A program made the position numbers and the translations under genes. From contig NC_092589.1 of NCBI RefSeq assembly GCF_047663525.1, positions 29,757,001 through 29,821,000 on the forward strand: a DNA stretch of 64,000 bases, given 5' to 3'. Below are positions 26,901 to 40,087 of this stretch, piece by piece. The stretch's first letter is position 1. Every line of letters starts with the position of its first letter. The notes beneath the pieces were generated by a model. The model saw only the letters and a program-made list of their open reading frames with translations. It made no database searches and was not told the origin of the DNA. Source of the stretch: Anas platyrhynchos. Lineage: Eukaryota; Chordata; Aves; Anseriformes; Anatidae.

Positions 26901-29404
26901 TGCTTTGGAAAGCAGAAAGCTTTCATCAGCTATTTGCTTTCAGGTTGCCTATCCTCTTTCAAACAGTTTCTTGAAGAGCACCACAGTGCTCATTTCACAC
27001 TGTAGGAGACAAGAACTGAAGGCAGGGCTAGGTCTACAGGTGCTGCTGCCAGTGACTGTAGCCATACAGAGGATGCCAGTGAGAGCATGGTCTTTGCCCA
27101 GATGCCCCTGTGGTTGTAAGGTGAGACTCCCAGCATCATCCTGCTCAGGAAATCAAGAGGATTTTTCCATGTTTTAAATGATAGCTGAAGTAAAGCAGAT
27201 CTGAGAACTGGTGAAAATCCCACCCAAATATACACGCAGATAAACGTGATAGATGGCAACTGTGCTGTATTGAATGGCTCTTGCTGGTAACCTACATAAT
27301 TCTCATATGACGCATGGCGTTGGCACGAGGGCTGCTCACAACTAGGTTCCTGATATGGATCTTGCTTATTGTCAATAACTTTAATCAGTTTGTCTTTGAT
27401 GAAGGCTACTGGAACAAATATATAGGATAGTGCCACTTTGGTTTCTACTGCGCAGTTGCCTCTGAGCAGCATGATTTTTGATAAAGAGAGCAAGTATCAA
27501 GTGTAAATTTTCCTCTGTTTTAAAGAATATTTCTCAAATGTAAGGTTGAACCGCACTTAGAAAGTAGTGGTCCTATACAAGAGACAAGCTTATCCTAAAT
27601 TGCAAAAGGGGACCAGTGGAATTTCCTGTTAGTGGTTGTGGACAAAGTTAACATTACAACCACAGAGCCTTCTTGTGAATGTAAATCCTCTCCCCTGATG
27701 TGCACACCTGGCTCTTTACACCATTGTGATGGATGCTTTGTGCTGCTACCCAGAAGACTCGCAGTTCACTAGCCAGAGTTGTGTTCACGTTCATCTTTAA
27801 AACTGACTCTTCTTGCAGGCTGTGATTTTTTCCTTCAAACCAAACAGCTCCGAGGAGGCTGTGATCAACCTCTAGAAGGACACATTGAATGATTAGAAAG
27901 AAAAGCCAGAGTTTTCTCCTTATTCTTCTGGTTCCATATACCCTTACGCATTTCATCAGGTGCTTTTCTAAATTATAACATTCACTCCTGCAAATACCTT
28001 TACCTTTTCCTCTGCTTCTTCGTGTACTGCTTTACTTATATTTGTGTGAGCAGTATCACGCTGTGTTGAATATTAAATTACTGAAATACATATAGAAGTG
28101 TATTTACATATTTCACTAAGAGCTCATTGGGAAACTAAGTTAGCTTTATAACAGCTGAGGCATTTGTTTGTACGATCGTTTTAGTGCAGACAAATGAGTC
28201 AGACTTGTTCCTTGTGTAGCATTAGTTCCATGCAACTGTTAACTGCTACAGCTGAAAAGAAATGTTTATTAACATAAGAACTTTTCTTGCCTTTGAAATT
28301 TCAGTGTCCTCAGTGAACTGAGTTTTAAAAAAATCCTGTTCATGTAATTTCTTTAATGTAAGATGAGATGCAATATCATATCAGATACTGCAGTGTGTGT
28401 AAGTGTACTCACAAATATACATATATTTATGTTAGTATATACTTATATGTAGAGGCATATATATATGTTATTCTTTTTCTCTGAAGGTTTGTAGTCATAT
28501 ATGCACTGTGGATTAAATAAGTTGCTATGGATGTAAATGATACAAAATGATTAAGTAGCCCAGCTGTCTGTGGTCAAATACAGCATTTCACCAAATGCTT
28601 CTCCAAAATAAAAACTCTTCCAAGGAGTAATTTATAATTTAGACCTGTAAAAAGGTTTCCTGGATAGTATTTGTTTCCCATGTGTAATGTGGTTTGCAAT
28701 CTACTTTCGGATCCAGCTCTCTGCATTTGTCTCTGAAATGGGTTTGGTGATGGATGGTGGCAAGCTGCCTAAAGATGACTAGATATTTTGCCTCTCTAAC
28801 ATATGTCTCCGGAGTGGTGAGTTAGTGTCTAGCATCATGTTAATGTCACAAAGTAAAGGAAATGGGGTGAGAGTCACTAATGAAAAATGACTTGAGCCGG
28901 ACTCATAGAAGAACTAGTGAGCCAGCTACCAGGTCTGGATCCTCTTCTTCCATAAAGCCTTAAATCTCTTCTCTGAGAAGGTCTTGATCAAGCAGAACAG
29001 CTTTTGAGATTTTTTTCCTGAATAGGAACATAATCAAAACTTGTTGAAAGCTTAAATGAAAACAGGCGTGGGTTGGGAAAATCAAATGGCAGGGTGGGTC
29101 TAGGTGAGGCAGGGTGTCAGAGCAGTGGTGGGGCTTTGGTCTGGGATGTAGAAGGTCCTGGAGCCAACCTCAACATGGCTGAATGAAAGCAGGTGGCTTT
29201 CATCCTTTATTATTTTTGGTGACCTGACCTGAGCTTCAGTGCCCTGTGCATAGCTAAGTCCCACTCATTAGGATACAGATAGGTAAAACCTCTCCTCTAT
29301 CATGCCAGCACAGCCTCCAGTGCAATACATTTTGGTGACTACTGGTGAAAATATTCTTGCTATTAAACCCTGTGAAACAGGCACCTTGCCACTTTTGTGT
29401 GGCT

Positions 29405-29406
<2 letters not shown>

Positions 29407-29440
<34 letters not shown>

Positions 29441-29453
29441 CCTCTCTCTCTCC
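29407..29453 (+). repeat. 34-base T run followed by a CT tract
   Basis: An uninterrupted run of 34 T (29407-29440) runs into CCTCTCTCTCTCC. It is the longest homopolymer in the window. It may be the poly(A) end of a minus-strand retroposed sequence or simple slippage. No retroposed gene was recognised next to it. Confidence 0.85.
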
Positions 29454-32400
29454 AGACCTGAAATTTCATCTAACAAGCCTGGGCTGCCCCCAGCCCACTG
29501 TCTGTCAGCTGCCTAGAGCGTGCTGGCACCATGCAGCAATGATTACCATAAAATACTTCTACTAATAGAGCATTACTCCAGGAAGGGTTTGCCTTGTGTC
29601 AAGGCTCAGAAATAGAACTTTGGGTGCCTTCAGAGCATCTTTCTCTCTTGGTGGGATTTTCAGCCTAACTTTGGGAAGGAGTTGCCAAATTCTGTGTTTG
29701 TACTTTGTGCAGGGATTAGCAAAATACTACTTTTTTTTTTTTCTCATTTGGAATATATTTGATATCTTGAAATCCAGAGAGCAAAGAAGTAGATACTATC
29801 ACATACTATGCTTAGAACTGGGGACATCCTATGAATATCCTGTATAGAAAACTGATTTTGATAAGGCTATTTCTCCATTAAAAAACAGAATTGCACACGG
29901 TGACTTGTACTTTTAATTCACGAACTAGGATAGTTTTTGTCAGATTGTTTTCATTAATTAACAGATTCAAGGAGACTGAAATCTGTTCAGATGCCCGGTA
30001 AAGATGTAAGAGCCAAATTCACCAAGTGACAGGCTTACAGTGTGGTGCTTTTCATGTTTTCACCTGATGTTTCAATTACATCCCTGTAGGTCAGAGCATT
30101 TTTCACCCTGATATGAGAACCAACGTGCAAACTGCAAACCCTGGCAGTGCTGTTGGCTGCCTGGGGCCAGCTCCAAGCAGGCTCATGTCTCTCTCCCCCT
30201 TCTCCTGCTGAAGTGTTTCTGCTGGCAGCAGCCACAGCATTCGTGCAGCTAGGCTGGAGGCTCAGTCCATTGCCCATACTCTGTGTACAGTGGTGGCCAG
30301 CATGCCTGCCATCTGAAGTGCAGGGGTTTCCTGAGCTTGGGACAGATCCACTTCCTTCCCTGAATCTGTTCAGTAGCCTTTTGAATTAACGTTGATATCA
30401 ACCTAAGCATCTGCAACAACATGCTGGCAAGGATTTCTACAGCTTAGCTACACATGGCATGAGGAACCACCTCCATTTGTTTATTCTGAACCTTCTGGCT
30501 GTTGGTAGTTTCATGATGATCCTCCATTCCTCCTCTGAGGAATGATCCTCAGTGGTGATCCTTCAGTCCTCCACTGAAGGAAAGAACAGTCATCCTCTCA
30601 CCATCCAGTCTGACATAGCATTCACCTTTATAAATGCTTCTGCAATGTGGAAACAAAACACTGATTCTAGCTTTAGGCAATGCAAATTAAAACTGATATT
30701 ACCTATCTCAGATGAGCCAATTAAGCAGCAAGAAGTAGGCTGGCTGCCTTTTCACAGCATACCCTGATATTCTGCAGCTTTCAGATAAGACACTTGATTT
30801 AGGTGTCAGGTGTGGTCTCTGTTTTCTAAATTGAGTGGGGAAAAAAAAATTATATCTACTCTTTGACTGGACTTCAGGGTTGTGGGTTTTTTTTTTTTTT
30901 TCTTATAAAAAAGGAGGTGGGTGGTGTGGATGTGTCCATAACATTAGCAGCTCTGACTCAGACGCACAAGAAGCGCAGAAGGAGAAGGTGTAGTTTTTCA
31001 TATGAACTGTTTTCTCGCTATAACCACACTGTGACAGACTGGAATGAAAACTCCAAAAACTTCAGTCAGCCTCTGGCTCTGTGCAGAAAGTCTTGCACTG
31101 TCGAACCTCCAGGGAACATTTGATTGTTTGGCTCAAAGGCAGAAGACCATGTAGAGACTGGGAGTTTATTCACTGTGGTCACTGCACCTCCAAAAAGATA
31201 GGAAAAAATGCAAATGTGCTCCAGCCTGATCTGGGCTCCAAGCATGCAACAAGTCATATTTTTTTTTTTTTACTTTAGCTGACAGTAGAAATTAGGGCTG
31301 TAAAAGGTCTGCCTAGCAGAGGATTATATGAAACTGAGACATAGCTCCAAGCAATTTTTGCTCAATAAGCACGTCAGCTGCAAGTTGAAACAATCCATAA
31401 TGAGTGTGCTGCAGCCTAATGTTCAGATGGTTTCTTTAGGATAACTGCTCAATGGGTTGGTTGTCCCTTTGCAGAGCATGCTGGAAGGTTCAGCTAGCAA
31501 TGTAAGCGTCTTCCTGCACCATTTCTGAGCACCTCCAGCAAGGTAATGAAATCCTTTGACCTTCCCTGGCTTCATTTCTGTTTTAAAGGGAAGTCAGCAA
31601 TCTACAGGACTTGATTCTTTTGCTGAGAATATTATCCTTCAACAATATTCAAGAATATTCTTAGGATAGTATTCTTATTCTTATATATTGGTAGTTGGAC
31701 TGCTAATTAAACATAAAGTCTTTTGCAGCTCCAAAAATAATATAGCTGATTATCCATTGTCAGAGAATTATATAATTTGATAATGGTTTTAATGGGAGGT
31801 TTATTTGTATTTTCTTCTTGCTTGTGGTAGCTGAGCGCTGGAGAGCCCTCTTGTGCTGGGTGCTGTACACACCCTGTTCAAAAGGAGGATCCTTGCCATG
31901 AGTCCCCAGCCTGAGCAGGGGAATCCTGGGCAAGGATTTGGGTGTGTAAGGGTGCAAAAGAGATGTCTTTGGGCAGTATGAGGGAGGAGTGCAGCCAGCC
32001 AAAGCTCAGCACTGCACCTGAAGAGAGGCTAGAAAGAGGTTCTTGATACTCATTTATGCTCGGGGAGTTTCTGTAAACTGAAAGCACAGCTTCATTCCCA
32101 TTTTTGTCGGTGTGATTCACTGCACGACTTGTGGTCTGGTATCCATTGTCTTTCTGTTTCCTGGTGTGAAAGCTGCTACCTTAGGCAGAGCTTCCAGACA
32201 AAGAGATTAAAGTTTGCTGACGTGACAAATCTTATTTGGCAGATTCCAGGATTTAGAGACTGAAATTTCTTGCACTTGGTGAACTTCTGCAGCATATCCA
32301 AAGCGGAGTCCTGAGGTCACCCCATCTCCCACAGACATCTGCCCACAGCAGTCCCTGGGAGACTGGCCACCAAGCCAGGCAGTCTGGGAGCCCCCAGCCC

Positions 32401-35400
32401 TCAGTGACACTGACACCTGGCTTTGCTGCTGGTATTTGGGCAGAGGCAGCTCAGTGGGCAGCTTCCTGCTGAGTGGAGGGTTAGGAAGAAAAAAAGACTT
32501 CATCTAATTCAAACTGAAACTCAATTTTGAAAAAAAGGTGGATGATTCCTGTTAGCAGAAACCCTCTTTCCTGGTTGTCCTCCATTCTAACTTTGACCTT
32601 CTCATCTAAATAAAGGATGTCTGTGCTTCGTGACTTCTGGTAGTTTCAGTACACAAGGAAGGTATGTAAAGACAGTGAATTATAATGGTTAATGTTAATG
32701 GGAAGTGAGAAGGGAATTATTTGCATTCAAGCTATTAATATGTCTCCTAACACTGTTTCTCTCTTGATCAGTGGGAAAGTCAGACTAGATTTTAATAGGT
32801 GATGTTATATAGTTCCAGAAACAAATGATCTGACTACTGTGGTTGGAAGGGAATTTACACTAACAAAGCCTAGATAACGTTTTAGGCCAATAAAATTTAT
32901 GTGGCGGTGGCATAGATTTATACAACATGTGGGCCAGAAGGAAAAGTTAGATATTATAGTGTAACGTAAGCCATCAATTTTCACTTGATTTCTTCTTGTC
33001 TTTAGCCCCGTTTTATTGTGACAGCAAATTCTATCGTATTATCAGGTAGCTCCTTGGATCTGTCTTCTTCCGTTTTTATCCCATTAGTACAAATTTGAGA
33101 ACAAAAATTGATAAATTGGTATCAATAATACATGTATTAGTTATGAAGTTTTTAACTGCCTGGATGCTTCTAATTTTCACTCTGTGTTTTTGTACCTAAA
33201 GTCTTAGAATCACCATATAGGAAAATTCAGAGGAGACTTGTTCCCCCAGTACCCACCCCGCACTGTGCAGAAGACCCCAGATGGAGTTGTATCATTCTTT
33301 CTAGCTTGGTTTCTACCATGGCCAACAGCTTGCTGTGCCAGCACTCCCGATCCCCAGCTCAGGTAAGGGTGCTGCTGCTTTGTATGTGGCTTTGTGGTGT
33401 GATGTAGGAGGGGTGAGTGAGCCTTCTGGTGGAATTAGGATTCCTTATATCACCAGTCTTACCACAAGGGAGAGCAAGGCTTTAAAGTGAACTCTCTTTG
33501 GGCTATGAGTCAAGAAATCTTCCTCAGAATATCTATCTCCATCAGAAACTGTCTTCTCCATCCCCCTTTCAATGCACACAAGCCCATGACCAAAACTGTG
33601 GTCTTAAGATGTTCCTTGGCTCTTTCAAGATGCTCAGCAGCTCAGATAGCAGATCTTAATTCTCCTTGATGTCACATTAGCAGTTCTCAGAGCAGGAGAA
33701 TCTTGGAAAATGGTAAGGATGGTAGCACCTGTGGGAGAGGACAGAGGGTTTCCACGCAGCAAGGCTGGAGCAGCGGCAGGAGGAGCTGCGGGAGGAGGAA
33801 GCAACTTGGCCCCAAACCAGAAGGGGAACTTCAGAAGCTGTGATGACTGCTATACCCAGGTCAGGCTGTGATGAAAAAGTGGGGCAGTTAGCTCCAGGTA
33901 GTGTTGGCAGACATTGTGCTTGCTAGTTGGATCAAGTTTTCCATGTTTTAAACCCCAGAGAGCACTTTGGATCTGTAGGACAAAAGGCATCTTGCTGGCT
34001 GTATTGAATCCTCCCCATTACCAACATATTTCTATTCCACCATTCCTGATATTGTAAGCTTTTGACAGCGTTATCCCTTCAAATACTATTCCTGTTTACG
34101 TTCTCACAAATTATTGGCCATTTTGTCCTCATCAAGTAATACAATTGAGATGTCTCAGCACTTCTGCTGATCCATGGCATGCTGTTGTGCTGGAGGCAGG
34201 CTGTAGAGAAGCGAGCTGTCATGGCACAAAGCAGCAAAATGTGAGCAAGTTGGCACTCAGAAGTGGTCAACATCAGCAGCAATAACTGGGCGCCTAATCA
34301 GAGGTGACTGTCTATGTGGAAGAACTTACTTCATGTCTCATTTGGAACTATTGGTAACTCTCTGGATGTGGAGGTCTTGGGAGTGATTCACATGCTTTTA
34401 GCCTTGGGGTTACTTGTGACTGCATTCACAAACACAAGCCAATAAATTGAATCAGATATATGAGATTTTACTGTGGTATATTACAAATTAACACCGACTT
34501 GATTTAAGAAAATCCCAGAGTTAATCTTGAGTTTCTGCAGTGTAAATGCTTCATTTATTATGTACTTTCTGGGAAACATAAGTTGTTAACCTACAATTTT
34601 AGAAAGCTTCCTTTAACTTTTTTTTTCTATCCTATTAGTTTCCTTTCAGAAGCAAAGGCTCTGTATTATCAGTATACTTGGCAAAATGATTCCCTTGGTT
34701 CTTGCCTGTTCAAAGATAGCAAATTGCTATCCTTATTTTTGCTTCTCTCTCTTGTAATTCCATCTTTTATTTATAAAGCCTTCCACTGTTGTATATAACA
34801 TCTTATTGGAAAGCCAACGAGACATAGTGTAGCAGAAAAGACTCTCTAACTGGAAGCCTCTGAGAGGCAGAAGAGAGTACAGAAGGGTGAGTGTTGGTCT
34901 TTGTCGAACGGAAGCAAAGAAATCCCTGGTGGTGGTCCCTCTGCCACTGCTCTGCCTTATGTGAAAGGTCAAATACTGAACATAGCACACATACTACATG
35001 AGAAGTCAGTGATCTCATGACCTTCCTCTGTCATGTATATGATTTTTTTCCATGCTATTTTTTTTCCATATTACTCATAAAGCTCCGAACACTCTTCTTG
35101 CCCCAAACTGGAAAACTCCAAGCACTTTTTCTTTACTACAAATTATTTCAAAGTTGTGGTGTCAGGATAATTTGCATAACACTTCAGGCTTCTCCAAAAG
35201 AATAAAATAAAATAAAAAAAGCACTTCAAGTCTTAAAACACTTTTTTTTTTCTTAATTATTTTTTTTTTTTGTCAGTATTTTCAGCTTTACCATCATGTG
35301 AGTGAAAATTAAGGACTTGTTTCCCCAGGATGCTTGCTGGACCTCCCAAGAAAGCTACATGACTGCATCTGCTACCAGCTCCTATGTATTCTAAAACTAC

Positions 35401-35949
35401 ACCTAAGCCTACAGAATTTGAAGAAACATATTACCAGTAGCTATAATTAATGATCACACTTAATACCAAAAATCAGGCGAACAATGTAGGCATTGCTTTT
35501 GTGTTGCATTATAATTTCTGGATCTTCATTTGTATGTGCCATTTATGATGCATTGTAATCCCCACTCCACCATCTCTACCTTTCACAGTCTTCCAATATC
35601 TATCACTCTGTCTGTAAATAAGCTAATTACCATGCTTTTCTTGCACGAGCAACCCCTTCACTGTACGTAAACCAACTATTTTCTTTTTTAATCTTGGATT
35701 GTCTAGGTAACACATACCTAATTATATGCTTAGAAATTGTTCTCACTTTGCATTTAATGCCAAAATACGGTTCTTGTCTATTTTCCTGAATATTCTAATC
35801 ACTCTGTCCCCTTTAGAAAGGGGTACTTGCATGTCAAACGTGCTTCAGAAAGACTCAAAAAAAACAACAAAAAAAAAGTGGGTTAATCCATTATTACAAC
35901 CTCTACATAAAATAATTTTTTATGAAAGGAACACAAAACAGAAAGAAAG

Positions 35950-36550
35950 AAGGAGCAGTTTAGAGGAGGTAAAGCATCTTTTTATTACTTCAGTAATTAA
36001 CTACAAAGAACATAAAGTCAACAGAAAATGACAAAATGTAACAAATTGAATATAATCTTCAAAGAAATGGCAGATTGATTTCTGGGACAAGTTTTGATAT
36101 TATGTTGAGACACTAAAAGCAGATCATTCTCAGAGATCTCGGAAGGAGCAGGAGTTGTTGGTTTAAAATCCAGCTGACAAAATGTAAATTTAATGGTACA
36201 TACTGAACAAGAGATGATAGATCTAAAATAAATACTGATTTGTTATTGATAACTAACTTTGCTGCAGATTAAGAACTTGAACAAAGGAGTTATTGAAATA
36301 GACTCTCGCCATCCTCAATAATGCCAAATTCTTTTTTTAGTTCACTGTCTTCTTCCCAACATGCTTCTTTCCCTCTTGTTTTAGGCAAGTCTTCTTTGGA
36401 TGGGAAGGCAGCCTTGCTGAGGAACTGAAACAAGAAAGAGTAGAACTTTACTACCTGAAAGTGAGTGTTGGATAGCAGTTTCCTCCGCCCCACTTTATTT
36501 CACAGCTTGTTTCTACATTCTTCCCTACTTCGGGCATGAAGGAATCTTTC
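35950..36550. repeat. Local duplication, copy 1 (partner at 40.93-41.58 kb)
   Basis: About 600 bp here align by eye with 40930-41580. Shared blocks include CAGAAAATGACAAAATGTAAC against CAGAAAATGACAGAATATAAC, the exon-3 sequence, and the block after the acceptor (GTTTCCTCCGCCCC then TTTCTACATTCTTCCCTACTTC, against GTTTTCCTCCCGCCC then TTTTTACATTCTTTCCTACTTC). Both copies have the same orientation and are about 5 kb apart. This is a diverged segmental duplication within the locus. Confidence 0.65.
36290..36424 (-). pseudogene. Frameshifted copy of LRIF1-like exon 3
   Basis: The stretch has the same acceptor as exon 3 (CTCTTTCTTGTTTCAG) and encodes FLSKAAFPSKEDLPKTRGKE followed by ACWEEDSELKKEFGIIED, clearly paralogous to exon 3 at 41.4 kb. 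After GIIED the copy has GATGGCGAGAG where the other has GATGTAAGAG. This extra base throws the frame off before the conserved VRVHLTRI block and leads to a TAA within a few codons. The flanking intron is duplicated too. It is most likely a dead exon copy. Confidence 0.7.
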
Positions 36551-36589
36551 TAAATATTCTAGTTACACTGGTAACAGGTATTATCCTTG

Positions 36590-36840
36590 TTTATAAATCT
36601 TGAAAAGAAAACATTTTGCACAGGTGTCCTCTTTGTCAAGCCACACTTGCATGTCAAAAGTTTTTCAAGACTGGGGCTTAATCATGCTGTTGTAACCTCT
36701 ATGTAAACTTAATTTTCGTGAGATGAGATTAAGACAGAAATAAGACAGACATAAAATCTTTACATTTAAAGAAGATACAAAGTCATTTTATTTCTTGAGT
36801 AATTCTAACCACAAAGAACCTAATTTCAAGAATCATCTGA
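36590..36840. repeat. Direct repeat of 35790-36030
   Basis: The order ACTTGCATGTCAAAAG, TTGTAACCTCTATGTAAAC, a purine-rich GACAGAAATAAGA stretch, and AACCACAAAGAAC repeats that at 35827-36010 (ACTTGCATGTCAAACG, TTACAACCTCTACATAAAA, AACTACAAAGAAC). It is a roughly 240-bp diverged tandem partner 0.8 kb away, of unknown origin. No exon was recognised in it. Confidence 0.5.
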
Positions 36841-38949
36841 ATCATGAATGCTGATGGATAATTCAGAGTTATTCCTGTTTCTTCAAGCTTAAAACTAAAG
36901 ATCAGGATTTCTACCTCAAAAATTGTTTGGGTAAAGTGTTTGTATCATTGATTACGGCAATAAAATGAAAAAAAAAAAAAAAGAAAAGAAAAATACTAAA
37001 AGAAGGACTATTTAGCTAAAAATTGTCAAATACAAAAACCTTTTCATTCTAGACAAAACCTTGTCATTTCTAGATAGTACACTGTTATTTGTAGCTGGTT
37101 TGGCAATTTCAGATGGGTTTGATCTAGACTCCAAACAAAATTATAAAAATGTTGGTAACTAGAAGGAAGAGTGAAAACAGAGTTAGGCCTCACTTTTTAG
37201 AAAATGTGATTATTTATGTTGTGTTGGTTTTGGCACAGTGCTGGAAACCTGATGTTTGAGGGATATTTCTGGAATTGAATAATGGGAGAGAAACGTCTAG
37301 TTTGTATGTATTATATAGCTTGTATTTGCCAGAAGTGGTGTGTTTGTGGGATAGTTATAGATGGGAACTCAGCTTCACAAAGATGAACTGGGTCTGTGGG
37401 GACCATACATGCCTGGAGCAAGGTTGCAATGAGGGCTACCCTAGACAGCAGAAAATACACGGTTGGAAGGTCAGTGGGATAAGGCTTAGACTTCACACGT
37501 TTATTTTGCACTGTACTTTAAAAAGGCATTCTTTTGTGTGTGTGAGAGCAGGAAGCCACTTCTTCATTACAAGGTATTTGCTGTCAGTAAAGATCTAAAT
37601 CACCTGATGGGTAGAGGAACCTGTAGGGTGGTAAATGGTACACGGTTTTCTGCCATTCTAATAAAATATTCCCTTTTTGCCTGTTAACAGAGAAGAGCAA
37701 CCCATAACCTTCAAGACCTTTTCTAAAATATACTCCTACGTTAGCTTTTCCAAATAGGACATCTTGTCAAATTTATTACGCTGTGTAAAAGAGATACTAA
37801 ATAGAGTAAGAAATAAACACAAAACAATGGAGCAGTTTATACTTGCCTGATAAAGTACCCTAGCACTCTACTCAGTTGAGTTCATGGCACTTCCAATCTT
37901 ATTTTGCTTTCAGGAAATGAGAATATGCCAATGAGATGCATCTACATCTGCACAGCTAGCAACTGTGTAGTGCTTGGCTTTTAGTAGACGCATTCAGAAG
38001 AGAGAGCACATCCTTTTCTTTTACTGTAGTTCCATAAGAAAACCGGAAAACATTGCAAACAGCATACCAGGTCAAGTGCAAAAGGTGTAAGTCCTAAGAT
38101 GCTCGGGTCATAGGCCAACAAGCTTATATTGACATTTACAGTTAGGCTGTTTAGTAAAATTAAAGCCAGAGCTCCCAGTCATTTGAGTAGTGTTATTGGA
38201 TTACTGAGTAAAAGATGCATACAGTTCTTATGAAAGGCCACATCGTGTCTTGCTGCATTTTGTCAGGTTATATCACCAGAGAAATAACCTCTTTTCAGGC
38301 TCCTCTAATGGCTACTCAGCCTGTCCGCCAGCAATGTACTGATCATTGAAGAAAAAGGCATTTGTTAAGCAGCTTTGACTGCCTTCCTGCAGGCTACCTA
38401 CCCAGGAATAATACTCAAACCAGTTAATATAATGAAGTTCAGTACCATCTGAAGTAATTCAGGTAGAAATGAAGGAACTTATTCTGTGAAAGAATAGACA
38501 GCTCCCACTTTGTCACAGCAAGTGTGTGTAACAACCTTAAATTACCAGGGTTCAATGCAGCAAAAACATCAGCTTCAAGATAATGGCACAAACAGGCAGG
38601 CCAAGGGGACGTTATAAAACCAGTACCAGTAGTATATCCAGAAAGTCTGAAATGGTCTGTCTGGATTTATGCATTGTATGATACCATATGCTATTGTTGC
38701 TCTTAAGGTTTTCTGTCAGTTTGAGTTGGTGTTGGATGCAATTATGGTTCCCCCATTGTTTAAAGAGAAAAGACTGGGTCTCTTCCTCACTATGTTACGT
38801 AAGAATGCCTGTTTGAGTGTGAAAGCAAACTCTAGGACATGTCTGTCTCTAAGGACATTCAGCAGTAAGCAATCTGGGGCCATAGCTAGGTAGGAAAGAA
38901 ACTCAGAATAACAGATTAGCAGTTGCCTGTTTTGCAGCCCAGGCATTCA
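36841..38949. other. Intergenic region, no gene seen
   Basis: AT-rich, non-repetitive by eye. Neither strand gave a recognisable exon or a further copy of LRIF1-like sequence. Confidence 0.5.
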
Positions 38950-39050
38950 GACAAAATGCTGCATTTTGTCAGTAGTACTCACTACGTGAGTACTATGTGA
39001 GTACTACTGTGGTAGTACTCATCAGTAGTATATATAGTGAGTACTACTGA
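38950..39050. repeat. Cluster of perfect and nested inverted repeats
   Basis: GACAAAATGC and GCATTTTGTC (38950-38959, 38961-38970) form a 10-bp perfect hairpin with a one-base spacer. Immediately adjoining, TCAGTAGTACTCACT (38969-38983) is the exact complement of AGTGAGTACTACTGA (39036-39050). Inside that loop, GTGAGTACTACT (38997 on) faces GGTAGTACTCAT (39011 on). The whole block is built from variants of one GTAGTACTCA word. Confidence 0.8.
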
Positions 39051-39392
39051 TTTAGTGTTCTTGTCAGTATTTTGTACGCAGAGAGTTGGTACTCGAATAT
39101 ATTTTAATTCCAGATTGAGACTGCCCAGTGAAATGGCAAGCTGAGCTCCGTCTTCTCTCTCCCTGCTGTTACTTTCCTATTGAGTGGGTCCTCAGTCTCC
39201 ATACTCCCACCAAAGGAGTGAGCTACCCTGGGCTGTCCCTCTGTCCATTGACAGTACAGCCTCTTACGAAACTGCATGTAGGTCAGATTTTAATTATATG
39301 CCAATTACTTCACTGTGCCACAGGATTTGAATATTGCAGGTAAAACCCTTGAAAAATATATTGATAGGCATAGTTCTTCATAATATTGGTAT

Positions 39393-39398
39393 TTTATT
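39393..39398 (-). terminator. Candidate poly(A) signal of the LRIF1-like gene
   Basis: AATAAA on the minus strand, about 690 bp beyond the TGA at 40088. I saw no closer canonical hexamer in a manual scan. Weak evidence. Confidence 0.25.
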
Positions 39399-39941
39399 AG
39401 CTGCAGTAAAAAAAAAAAAAGTTAACTGTTAAAATGACTGCTGTTTAAAGTTGACTTTCTGAAAAAGATCACACATAACAAGCTATAATGGCATTTAATT
39501 CAACAAGTAATCTAGAGCAATCTGTGTAATAAATTCTGGTTAGTGGTCTTCTGTAGATGTCAGCAGCTCTGAGTACCGGAGGCCTGTTTCTCTGTAGGTA
39601 TCACATGATGGTCCTCCCACAGCACTGGAAGCCTGTTAACTCCATCACTTTTCCACGAAGGGAAGAGAGGACACATTCAGGCTGTAATAATGAAACCACT
39701 CAGCAGAAGAGATTCTGAGAGAAGGAATGGTCAATGTGTTTTCAAGATATTATATATGAAAGTAATATATGAAAGTATATATGACAGCTGAGATAATCTT
39801 AAAAAAGAAAGAAATTAATAGAATCAGAATAGAAACACAACAAGCAATCCTCTCCAAACAACAATTTGAAGTTTTGTAGTTCAAGAGCAGAGAGAACCAT
39901 TTTTCATGTCTACTGCTTTTTCTTATACTTTGCTTCTACTG

Positions 39942-40037
39942 CTATTTCTCATTCTTTAAGGATTTTAAAAGATTGTTTACATTTGTTCTTTCTCTTGATG
40001 CTGTCTTTACAACTGGTACATCTGCAAAGAAAGTATC
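39942..40037 (-). pseudogene. Remnant of the LRIF1 C-terminal coiled-coil region, out of frame
   Basis: Read from 40037, this stretch gives DTFFADVPVVKTASRERTN and then VNNLLKSLKNEK, which aligns with human LRIF1 EDIFPVTPPELEETIRDEK and IRRLKQVLREKE. This is the coiled coil that ends the protein and, in mammals, binds SMCHD1. It lies in a different frame from the last coding exon, starting 51 bp past that exon's stop. An in-frame TGA stands two codons upstream and two TAG codons (39944, 39938) interrupt the end. It looks like a decayed part of the same coding sequence, unless an undetected splice restores it. Confidence 0.5.
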
Positions 40038-40087
40038 CTTTCACCAACCGGAAAGTAAAGTTTTACTTTTTGGAAAATTCATTTGCA

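Larger units (their letters stand above)
18657..35789. other. Intergenic region, no gene seen
   Basis: No exon or family was recognised on either strand. Moderately GC-rich patches near 19.3-19.8 kb and 32.3-32.5 kb give longer chance frames without conserved motifs. It contains microsatellites and the long T run at 29.4 kb. Confidence 0.55.

Noticed and set aside
26990..27493. 167-codon minus frame
   Set aside because: Its translation matches no family I know, and it lacks neighbouring exons or splice signals that fit; not supported as a gene.
38716..38946. 76-codon minus frame next to the hairpin cluster
   Set aside because: Looked at as a possible extra exon of the LRIF1-like gene; no similarity and no matching phase or splice sites.
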